A stretch of DNA of 21,245 nucleotides from Clostridiaceae bacterium (GTDB taxonomy: Bacteria > Bacillota > Clostridia > Oscillospirales > Acutalibacteraceae). The stretch's first letter is position 1, and each line of letters begins with the position of its first letter. A program made the position numbers and the translations under genes. The DNA lies in contig CAJGCL010000021.1 of assembly GCA_904501675.1 (NCBI GenBank), forward strand, positions 1-21,245, given 5' to 3'. Of this stretch, positions 1 to 6,882 are shown piece by piece. A model generated the notes under the pieces. That model was not told where the DNA came from, did no database searches, and worked only from the letters and a program-made list of their open reading frames with translations.

Positions 1-65
1 AATAAGCACCTTTTTATCTTTGATATAATCTATTATTCCGGACAATTGAAAGCTCCCTTTCAAAA

Positions 66-1388
66 TTATTCTGCAAAATTATAATTATTTTTACCGCTCT
101 TCTTTACGCTGTACATAGCCATATCTGCTTTCTCGTAAAGCTCTGCGTATGTTTCACCATCTTTTTTATAAACAGCAACACCAACGCTGCATGTCATTTC
201 TTTATCAGGAATATTCTCTAACCTTATGCTACGACAAATACGCAAAACATCCTCAGCTGACGCCGCTGCCTTTCGGCAAATAGTTTCTTCATCGTCTGCT
301 TCGCCACTTATAAACACAACAAATTCCTCACCGCCGACTCTACCTAATGTATCGTTAGCACCAAAGCGTATGGAAAGCTTACTCGAAAACTGACGAAGGA
401 AATCGTCGCCTTCGTGGTGGCCATATGTATCGTTGAGTTTTTTGAAATCATCAATATCAATAAACAGCAATGCACCTACGTTATCAGGATCTGATTTGAG
501 AATTTCAGAAACCTTAAGACTTGTGGAAAGTTTATTGAGGAAGCCTGTAAGCTGGTCAGTTTCAGCCTGAGAAATAAGTCTTGTTTTCTCTTTCTTTTCC
601 TTATCGACGTCAGTAATTGTGCCCACAAATCTTGTGGCATTTCCTGATTCGTTATAAATAACCGCAAACTTGATTCTGTGCCACACGCCATCACCACGGC
701 TGTTGGTAACACGAGCATCAAAAACATTTATTTTTTTACCCGATAATGCATTACTGAGCGCCTCAATAAATACCGGAACATCTCTATGGTCAATAATATC
801 GCCGTAAGTAAAATTTTCTATTGCATTTTCAATTTTTGTTCTTGAGCTTGCACCGCGTATATTCTTAGCAGCACACTCGAAAACATCGGCTACAACGTCG
901 TAATTGAAAAGGATATTATCAGAAATTTCCTCAACAATTTCATATTTCTCCTTTTCTTCTTCAAGCTGCATCTGAAGCTCCTTCATTTTTGTAATATCCA
1001 TAATATTACAAATGAAAATCAAATCCTCTTTTGAAACATTTCTTGGCTTACGTGTAGAAATAAGCGCCCAGGCCTTTTCTCCGCCTTTTTTGTTTATTCT
1101 TGTTTCAAACTGAATTACTTCACCGGGCTCATACTGAGTGTTTACCTTTGAAACAATATCAATAAAATCAGCCTGATTAAAAAGATTCATTCTGACTTCA
1201 GGACTAATCTCCTCATATTCATCTCTGGTGTATCCAAAAACTGAAAAGAAGCCGTCATTTGTATAATCAAGCCTTACTCCATCAGGATGAGGTGAAACAA
1301 TAGCTATACCCATAACTGCATCCTGAAGAACAGTTTCCAGCATTTCACGGGATAAATCCTTTTCATAGTCTCCGCCGATTCGTCTCAT
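66..1388 (-). CDS. PAS-PAS-GGDEF diguanylate cyclase (predicted cytoplasmic sensor)
   Basis: Predicted to condense two GTP into cyclic di-GMP in response to a signal sensed by its PAS domains. In a 440-residue protein I see a PAS-like region at about 24-135 ending in a PAC-like strand and DIT motif, a charged coiled-coil linker at about 133-156, a second PAS region at about 160-270 (ending FVGTITDVDKE), then GGDEF at about 278-438. The GGDEF domain opens with TDQLTGFLNK, has the metal-site DIDDFK (321-326) and an intact GGEEF active site (352-356). The inhibitory I-site, RxxD five residues before GGEEF, reads GAND (343-346), so its Arg is missing. No membrane segment is visible. The reading frame opens at 1409, but GGAGGG lies inside that extension, six bases before the ATG at 1388, so 1388 is the start. 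It is transcribed divergently from sufC. The signal sensed cannot be told from the sequence. Confidence 0.93.
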   Translation of the reverse strand: MRRIGGDYEKDLSREMLETVLQDAVMGIAIVSPHPDGVRLDYTNDGFFSVFGYTRDEYEEISPEVRMNLFNQADFIDIVSKVNTQYEPGEVIQFETRINKKGGEKAWALISTRKPRNVSKEDLIFICNIMDITKMKELQMQLEEEKEKYEIVEEISDNILFNYDVVADVFECAAKNIRGASSRTKIENAIENFTYGDIIDHRDVPVFIEALSNALSGKKINVFDARVTNSRGDGVWHRIKFAVIYNESGNATRFVGTITDVDKEKKEKTRLISQAETDQLTGFLNKLSTSLKVSEILKSDPDNVGALLFIDIDDFKKLNDTYGHHEGDDFLRQFSSKLSIRFGANDTLGRVGGEEFVVFISGEADDEETICRKAAASAEDVLRICRSIRLENIPDKEMTCSVGVAVYKKDGETYAELYEKADMAMYSVKKSGKNNYNFAE

Positions 1389-1427
1389 AAAGAACCCTCC
1401 AAGCAACAAATTTTGTTCATTGGATTT

Positions 1428-1456
1428 AATATATCACAAAAAAACAACTATAACAA
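1428..1456 (-). promoter_or_regulatory. Promoter of the diguanylate cyclase gene
   Basis: On the minus strand TTGTTA (1456-1451) is followed after exactly 17 bases by TATATT (1433-1428), preceded by TGA to give an extended -10. It is well placed for a leader of about 30-40 bases before the ATG at 1388. A 13-base palindrome, AACAAA-T-TTTGTT, lies between the -10 and the ribosome binding site at 1405-1417. Confidence 0.6.
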
Positions 1457-1473
1457 GGATTTTTCAAAAACAC

Positions 1474-1502
1474 TTGAATAAATACCATTAATTGTATATA
1501 AT
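1474..1502 (+). promoter_or_regulatory. Promoter of the sufC-to-MATE operon
   Basis: TTGAAT (1474-1479), a 17-base spacer, then a perfect TATAAT (1497-1502). This is a near-consensus housekeeping sigma promoter and predicts a leader of about 50 bases before sufC. It is the only clear promoter found ahead of the six plus-strand genes. Gaps between those genes are at most 23 bases, so any internal promoter would have to lie inside coding sequence. Confidence 0.75.
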
Positions 1503-1560
1503 TTAATATGAGTAATTATGTTAATACAGTTACTTAAAAATACATTCAGCGGAGACTTTT

Positions 1561-2277
1561 ATGTTAGAATTAAAGCATATTTCTTTTAATGTTGTCGACG
1601 AAAAAGGTGAGAAGGATATTATAAAAGATATTTCTCTCACTGTAGAAGACGGCAAATTTCTTGTTATAACAGGGCCTAATGGTGGCGGTAAATCTACCCT
1701 TGCAAAGCTTATTATGGGTATCGAAAAGCCAACAGGCGGTCAGATTATATGGAATGATCAGGATATAACTGATTTATCAATTACCGAAAGAGCAAAGTTG
1801 GGTATCGGCTACGCTTTCCAGCATCCGCCACGCTTCAAAGGCCTTTCTGTTAGAGACCTTCTCGGTATAGCCCACGGCAGCGACCTTCCCGAAGACCAGT
1901 GCTGCGCCTACTTAACTCAGGTTGGGCTTTGCTCAAAGGATTACCTTAATCGTCAGGTTGACTCATCCCTTTCAGGCGGTGAAATAAAAAGAATTGAAAT
2001 CGCTACTCTTATGGCAAGAGACCTTCAGCTTGCGATTTACGACGAGCCGGAAGCAGGTATTGACCTTTGGAGCTTCAATATGCTTGTTGAAAGCTTTAAA
2101 GGTATTTCGAAAACCCGTAAGGAAAGCATGGTAATCATTTCCCACCAGGAAAGAATCATGAAAATCGCAGATGAGATTGCAATTATTGCAGACGGATACG
2201 TTAAGAAAATCGGCCCTCAGGAAGAAGTTTTCCCTGAGCTCATGGCAGAATTCGATAACAACTGCTCATTCAGATAA
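1561..2277 (+). CDS. sufC: Fe-S cluster assembly ATPase SufC
   Basis: ABC-type ATPase that powers the SufB scaffold during assembly of iron-sulfur clusters in the cytosol. In 238 residues I see Walker A GPNGGGKST (38-46), the Q-loop in AFQHPPRFKG (Gln87), signature LSGGE (137-141), Walker B LAIYDEPEAGID (157-168) and the switch His in ISHQER (195). The signature followed by IKRIEIATLMARD and the DEPEAGIDLW stretch are typical of SufC rather than of transporter ATPases, and no membrane partner is nearby. The ribosome binding site GGAG is just upstream. The partner sufB follows after 18 bases. With no sufD, sufS or sufU alongside, this is the two-gene minimal SUF arrangement (also called SmsCB) known from Clostridia and archaea. 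Confidence 0.95.
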   Translation: MLELKHISFNVVDEKGEKDIIKDISLTVEDGKFLVITGPNGGGKSTLAKLIMGIEKPTGGQIIWNDQDITDLSITERAKLGIGYAFQHPPRFKGLSVRDLLGIAHGSDLPEDQCCAYLTQVGLCSKDYLNRQVDSSLSGGEIKRIEIATLMARDLQLAIYDEPEAGIDLWSFNMLVESFKGISKTRKESMVIISHQERIMKIADEIAIIADGYVKKIGPQEEVFPELMAEFDNNCSFR

Positions 2278-2295
2278 AGGTATAGGAATTAAGAT

Positions 2296-3213
2296 ATGGA
2301 TAAAATAGACCGCTCTATGCTTGAGGCTGTGGCAGACCTTCACGGCACACCTCAGGGAGCATACAACATAAGAAAAAATGGTGAAGGCGTTGAAAGGCGC
2401 TCAAGCGCAAATATTACAATTGAACCTAAAGCGGACAAGCCAGGTATTGATATAACAGTAAAACCCGGTACTAAAAACGAAAGCGTTCACATTCCCGTTA
2501 TCATAACTGAAACAGGTGTTGATGACCTTACCTACAATGATTTTTACATTGGTGATGATTCCGATGTTGTTATTGTTGCAGGCTGCGGAATCCACAACTC
2601 AGGCGATAAAAAAAGTGAGCACGATGGTATTCACCGCTTTTTCATAGGCAAAAATGCACGTATAAAATATGTTGAAAAGCATTATGGCGAGGGCGACGGC
2701 TCAGGCGAAAGAGTTTTAAATCCTAAAACTGAAATTTATATGGACGAAAACTCATATTGCGAAATGGAAAGCGTACAAATCAAGGGTGTTGATTCCACCA
2801 AACGCGATACAGTTGCAAAACTCCAGAAGGGCGCCAGCCTTGTTATTTTAGAAAAGCTTATGACTCACGGCAAGCAGATTGCTCATTCAGATATGGTTAT
2901 TGAGCTTAATGGCGAAAACGCATCGTCTCAGATTATTTCCCGCTCCGTTGCAAAGGACAGTTCAGAGCAGGTTTTCTATCCTCGCGCTGTTGGTAATGCA
3001 AAATGCCGCGCTCACGTTCAGTGCGACTCAATTATCATGGGAGACGCAAAAATACGTTCCATCCCTGAAATCGCTGCTAACCACTGGGATGCAAACATTG
3101 TTCACGAAGCTGCGATAGGCAGAATCAACAACGACCAGCTTCTCAAATTGCAGACAATGGGCAAAACAGAGGAAGAGGCAGAAGAAATTATCATTAACTG
3201 CTTCCTTAAATAA
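2296..3213 (+). CDS. sufB: Minimal SufB-type Fe-S scaffold protein (SmsB-like)
   Basis: Scaffold on which iron-sulfur clusters are built with SufC. It is 305 residues, much shorter than classical SufB (roughly 470-495), and consists essentially of the SufBD beta-helix core. By my reading of the motifs, Cys243 in QCDS and Glu271 in HEAAIGRI match the functionally important Cys405 and Glu434 of E. coli SufB, spaced almost the same (27 against 28 residues from Cys to the preceding His). This supports an active SufB-type rather than a SufD-type subunit. GCGIHN (96-101) is another family motif. No cysteine desulfurase gene is present in the window. The ribosome binding site is AGGA before the ATG. 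Confidence 0.92.
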   Translation: MDKIDRSMLEAVADLHGTPQGAYNIRKNGEGVERRSSANITIEPKADKPGIDITVKPGTKNESVHIPVIITETGVDDLTYNDFYIGDDSDVVIVAGCGIHNSGDKKSEHDGIHRFFIGKNARIKYVEKHYGEGDGSGERVLNPKTEIYMDENSYCEMESVQIKGVDSTKRDTVAKLQKGASLVILEKLMTHGKQIAHSDMVIELNGENASSQIISRSVAKDSSEQVFYPRAVGNAKCRAHVQCDSIIMGDAKIRSIPEIAANHWDANIVHEAAIGRINNDQLLKLQTMGKTEEEAEEIIINCFLK

Positions 3214-3236
3214 TCATAACATTTGGAGTGATATAT

Positions 3237-4703
3237 ATGTCTAAAAGAGTTTTGGCATTCGACTTCGGCGCTTCAAGCGGACGAGCAATTATCGGTGAAT
3301 TTGATGGTGAGAAAATCACACTTCGTGAAGTGCACCGTTTTTCCAACGACCCCGTAACAATCAACGGCACTGTTTACTGGGATGTTCAGAGACTTTTCTT
3401 TGAAATCAAGCAAGGTATCCTTAAAGCAAAAGAGGATGGCGGCTTTGATTCTATCGGTATTGATACATGGGGTGTTGACTTCGGTCTTTTAAGAAAAGAC
3501 GGCACTCTTGTTGAAAACCCTGTTCACTACCGCGATAAAAGAAACGACGGTATGGTAGAAAGAGCAAAGGAATATATGTCCCATGAAAAAATGTACGATA
3601 TAACAGGCATTCAGTTCATGGATTTCAACACAATCTTTCAGCTTCTCTCATTGAAGGAGAACCGCCCTTACATATTGGAAGAGGCAGACACACTCCTTTT
3701 TATGCCTGACCTTCTTGCATATATGCTTTCAGGAGTTAAATCAACAGAATATTCAATTGCAACCACATCTCAGATGGTTGATTTAAAAACAAGAGATTGG
3801 TCAAACGAAATTCTTGATACCTTTGGTATAAAAAAGAGCCTTTTAACAGATATTGTTCCTACAGGTACAGTTATCGGCAAGCTCAGCGCAGACATCTGCG
3901 AAGAATTAGGCGTTCCTCAGGCAGATATTATAAGCGTTGCTTCTCACGATACACAGAGTGCAATTTCTGCCGCTCCATGTGAATACGAGGATTTTGCATT
4001 TATCAGTAGCGGTACATGGTCTCTTTTCGGAACAGAAGTGAAAGAGCCTGTTCTCAACGAAGCATCAAAGAAGCTTAATGTAACAAACGAAGGTGGCTAT
4101 AACTATTCAATAGCATTCCTCAAAAACATTTGCGGATTGTGGCTTATTCAGGAAAGCCGCCGTCAGTGGATAAGAGAAGGAACAGAATATTCCTATGCAG
4201 AGCTTGAGAAGCTCGCTCTCGAATGCGAGCCACTCAAATGCTTTATCGACCCTGATGCGCCTGAATTTGCAGTTATGGGTAACATTCCAAAGCGGGTAAA
4301 AGAATATTGCGAAAAAACAAATCAGTATGTTCCGCAGTCTGTTGGCGAAATCATGCGTTGCATATACGAAAGCCTTGCTCTTAAATACCGCCTTACTTTT
4401 GACGGAATTATGGAGTGCACAGGAAAAGCATACGACAGAATCCACGTTATGGGTGGCGGAACAAAGGATAAGCTTCTTCTTAATATGACGGCACAGAGCT
4501 GTAACGTAGATGTTTACGGCGGACCAATTGAAGCGACTGCTTTGGGGAATATTGCCATACAGCTTATTTCTTCAGGCGCAATTGCAGATATAAAAGAGGC
4601 CCGCAAAATTATCGCAAAGGGCGAAAACCTTAAGCACCACACTCCTGAAAACCGAGACGAGTGGGAAGAGGCTTACAAGAGATTTATAAAGGTTATAGGC
4701 TAA
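3237..4703 (+). CDS. rhaB: Rhamnulokinase
   Basis: FGGY-family sugar kinase that phosphorylates L-rhamnulose to L-rhamnulose 1-phosphate in rhamnose catabolism. The 488-residue length matches E. coli RhaB (489). RhaB-type motifs are the N-terminal phosphate loop FDFGASSGR (8-16), GIDTWGVDFG (74-83), HYRDKRNDG, GIQFMDFNTIFQL, ASHDTQSA (235-242, with Asp238 the likely catalytic base), SSGTWSLFG (257-265), and near the C-terminus GGGTKDKLL followed by GPIEATALGNIAIQL. An in-frame GTG exists at 3228, but the ribosome binding site TTGGAG overlaps it; the ATG at 3237, eight bases after GGAG, is the real start. It lies 23 bases after sufB and one base before the next gene. Rhamnose isomerase and rhamnulose-phosphate aldolase are not in the window; a GH78 rhamnosidase is, at the far right. 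Confidence 0.95.
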   Translation: MSKRVLAFDFGASSGRAIIGEFDGEKITLREVHRFSNDPVTINGTVYWDVQRLFFEIKQGILKAKEDGGFDSIGIDTWGVDFGLLRKDGTLVENPVHYRDKRNDGMVERAKEYMSHEKMYDITGIQFMDFNTIFQLLSLKENRPYILEEADTLLFMPDLLAYMLSGVKSTEYSIATTSQMVDLKTRDWSNEILDTFGIKKSLLTDIVPTGTVIGKLSADICEELGVPQADIISVASHDTQSAISAAPCEYEDFAFISSGTWSLFGTEVKEPVLNEASKKLNVTNEGGYNYSIAFLKNICGLWLIQESRRQWIREGTEYSYAELEKLALECEPLKCFIDPDAPEFAVMGNIPKRVKEYCEKTNQYVPQSVGEIMRCIYESLALKYRLTFDGIMECTGKAYDRIHVMGGGTKDKLLLNMTAQSCNVDVYGGPIEATALGNIAIQLISSGAIADIKEARKIIAKGENLKHHTPENRDEWEEAYKRFIKVIG

Positions 4704-4704
4704 A

Positions 4705-5919
4705 ATGACAGCATTACCACAGCTTGACGATAAAACACTAAGCTATGTTCTTGAAATTATAGAAACAGTTACCGAATCGACTGACGACCGACGAACAGGT
4801 CAAAAAGGTGAAGAACAGGCAAAGCACATGTTTCTCAATGAGCTTATGAAATATTGCGACGATACTCAGGAGCAATATTTCCATACTCATCCGGGAGCAG
4901 GCACCTTAACGCAGAAAATTCTTTGCGCCATGCTTATTATATGTGCTGTTTTGTTTTCAATATCTGTTTTAAACGGATATGTTGCCACGGCAGTTCTGTC
5001 CCTTTTATTGAACCTTGGGATATTCGCAGTTTTTTCTTACAAATTCATTTTTGACGGCACAAAATTAGATGTTATTAAACCAAGAAAAAATTCCGCCAAC
5101 ATTTTAGGTAGACGCTTCCCACAGGGTATTGCACAACAAAGAGTTGTTTTTGTTGCTCATACAGATGCTCCTCTCAGTATAAGGAGCTTCCTTTTCGGCA
5201 ATATGGCAACCTACATTGTAAGCATCTGCTCTATTGTAGGAAATACCCTTCTGTTTTGCTCTCAGGCGTTATTCCTTTTTAGCGGTGCGCCTATTGATGA
5301 GCCTTTTTTCAGGGTGTTACAAGGCTTTTGCCTCATCTTTTTACCCTTTTATGTTATCGGATTAATTCTTGTGAATCCTCAAAAAACATCTTCGGGTATA
5401 AGCTCAAGCCTTATGCCTTCATCAATAATTATCAGTATATTAAAGCAATTCTCCGAAGACAGCTTCAGGTATGAAAAAACAGAATTCTGTTGCCTTATAA
5501 CAGGCTCTGAATATTCAGGCAGAGCAGGCTCCTACGCCTTTGCTAAAAAATACAGAAGACTTTTTTCTGATATTCCTACTGTTTTTATTCCTATCGAGGA
5601 AATAACAACAAGTGATAAGTTGTCAGTTTTTTTCAAAGACGGAAGCGGGAACAAAGGCTCTGCGGAAATCGCGTCAATTATTGCTCAGGCAGCAGAGAAC
5701 TTAAGCCTTGAGCTGACAAAAGAAAACACCATTTTAGGCTCAGCCTCCTTCACACCTTTTGCTGTGAATCACTTCCCTGCCTGCTCTTTGGGCACATCAA
5801 AAAAACATATATCAAAAAGCGTATCTCCTACTGCAGATAAAATTACTGCTATACGCCGCAAAACAGTATCTGACATAGGCGCGCTTATAATAGAAATATT
5901 AAATTATTACGATAGTTGA
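4705..5919 (+). CDS. Four-helix membrane protein with degenerate M28 peptidase-like frame
   Basis: I do not recognise a characterised family. The 404-residue protein has a soluble N-terminus (1-68), two hydrophobic helices at about 70-90 and 92-114, a soluble strand with VVFVAHTDAP (147-156), two more helices at about 168-193 and 202-224, then a soluble C-terminal half. Several landmarks resemble M28 zinc aminopeptidases: AHTD resembles the first ligand motif, TSSGISSS (228-235) the DNASG motif, FCCLITGSEYSG (261-272) the catalytic TGSEE motif, and ADKITAIRRKTVSDIG the C-terminal D-x-I helix. If that comparison is right, His152, Asp154 and Glu269 remain but the DNASG Asp, the second Glu (now Tyr270) and the final His seem lost, and two helices are inserted. 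That suggests a binding or pseudo-enzyme role; this is inference. It starts one base after the rhaB stop with only a weak AGG, implying translational coupling. Confidence 0.75.
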   Translation: MTALPQLDDKTLSYVLEIIETVTESTDDRRTGQKGEEQAKHMFLNELMKYCDDTQEQYFHTHPGAGTLTQKILCAMLIICAVLFSISVLNGYVATAVLSLLLNLGIFAVFSYKFIFDGTKLDVIKPRKNSANILGRRFPQGIAQQRVVFVAHTDAPLSIRSFLFGNMATYIVSICSIVGNTLLFCSQALFLFSGAPIDEPFFRVLQGFCLIFLPFYVIGLILVNPQKTSSGISSSLMPSSIIISILKQFSEDSFRYEKTEFCCLITGSEYSGRAGSYAFAKKYRRLFSDIPTVFIPIEEITTSDKLSVFFKDGSGNKGSAEIASIIAQAAENLSLELTKENTILGSASFTPFAVNHFPACSLGTSKKHISKSVSPTADKITAIRRKTVSDIGALIIEILNYYDS

Positions 5920-5929
5920 GGTACTTACT

Positions 5930-6880
5930 ATGGCAAAAATTCTTAATTCAACAATAAAAAACATTCCTTGGCAGGATAAACCTGCGAACTGCAAAGACCC
6001 TGTATGGAGATATACAGAAAACCCAATTATTGACCGCACATTCGTAAAGGATGCAAACAGCATTTTCAACTCGGCAGTTGTTCCTTACAAAGGCAAATTT
6101 GCAGGCGTTTTCAGAATGGATGATGTTACTCGTGAGCAGTACCTCGTTACAGGCTTCAGCGATGACGGTATTCATTGGAATCTTAACGATAAAAAGATTT
6201 TTGGCGGTTATGACCCTCGACTTTGCGAAATTGATGGCGTTTACTACCTTTCATGGGTATGCCACACAGTTTGTGGTACATCTATCGGTATCGCAACAAC
6301 AACAGACTTTGAAAACTGGGAGCGTCACGAAGACGCTGTTCTCCCTGTATCAAGAAATGGCGTTCTCTTTCCAAGAAAAGTAAATGGCGAATATATGCTC
6401 TTCACCCGTCCTTGCGATAAGGGACACACACCATATGGTGAAATTTTCCTCAGTCATTCAAAGGACCTTACATACTGGGGTAAGCACCGCTTCGTTATCC
6501 GCCCTGAAATGAACTGGGAAATGACAAAGGTTGGCGCAGGTCCAACACCTATTGAAACAGACGAAGGTTGGCTTTGCTTCTACCATGGTGTGCTTACAAG
6601 CTGCAACGGCTTTACATACAGTATGGGTGCTATGATTACAGATAAGGATGAGCCTTGGAAGGTTCTTCACAGAGCAGACCGTTACCTTCTCTCACCAAGA
6701 GAAATATACGAGTTTGTTGGCGATGTTCCTAACGTTTGCTTCCCTTGTGCTGCTCTTGCAGACAGCGAAACAGGTAAAATTGCAATTTACTACGGTGGTG
6801 CAGACACTGTAGTAGGTCTCGCATTCACAACTGTAGATGAAACAATTAACTACATTAAGGAGCACGACTTACTCAAATAA
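5930..6880 (+). CDS. GH130 beta-mannoside phosphorylase-type enzyme
   Basis: Member of glycoside hydrolase family 130, which splits beta-linked mannosides, usually with inorganic phosphate to give alpha-mannose 1-phosphate. The 316-residue protein is a single five-bladed propeller domain with no signal peptide, so it would act on sugars already imported. Family motifs are NSIFNSAVV (43-51), YDPRL (94-98; Asp95 is the expected general acid), VLFPRKVNGEYMLFTRP (145-161), GAGPTPIETDEGWL (202-215), FYHGV (217-221), YLLSPREIYE, VPNVCFPC and GADTVVGLAF. The basic residues expected to hold phosphate (Arg149, Arg160, His219) are all present, which favours a phosphorylase over the phosphate-independent GH130 hydrolases. 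The exact substrate (mannosyl-glucose, mannobiose or manno-oligosaccharide) cannot be fixed from sequence alone. GAGG lies eight bases before the ATG. Confidence 0.88.
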   Translation: MAKILNSTIKNIPWQDKPANCKDPVWRYTENPIIDRTFVKDANSIFNSAVVPYKGKFAGVFRMDDVTREQYLVTGFSDDGIHWNLNDKKIFGGYDPRLCEIDGVYYLSWVCHTVCGTSIGIATTTDFENWERHEDAVLPVSRNGVLFPRKVNGEYMLFTRPCDKGHTPYGEIFLSHSKDLTYWGKHRFVIRPEMNWEMTKVGAGPTPIETDEGWLCFYHGVLTSCNGFTYSMGAMITDKDEPWKVLHRADRYLLSPREIYEFVGDVPNVCFPCAALADSETGKIAIYYGGADTVVGLAFTTVDETINYIKEHDLLK

Positions 6881-6882
6881 TT

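Noticed and set aside
46..63. Hairpin TTGAAAG-CTCC-CTTTCAA just beyond the diguanylate cyclase stop codon, as a terminator
   Set aside because: The stem is only seven pairs, mostly A-T, and on the minus strand it is followed by TTGTCCGG rather than a T-run. It may be chance; positions 1-45 show nothing I can name.
1389..1409. Seven-residue N-terminal extension of the diguanylate cyclase
   Set aside because: The extension is itself the ribosome binding site (GGAGGG) for the ATG at 1388, so it is not likely to be translated.
4107..4445. A 112-codon minus-strand frame inside rhaB
   Set aside because: It is antisense to conserved RhaB motifs, with no ribosome binding site and no recognisable domain.
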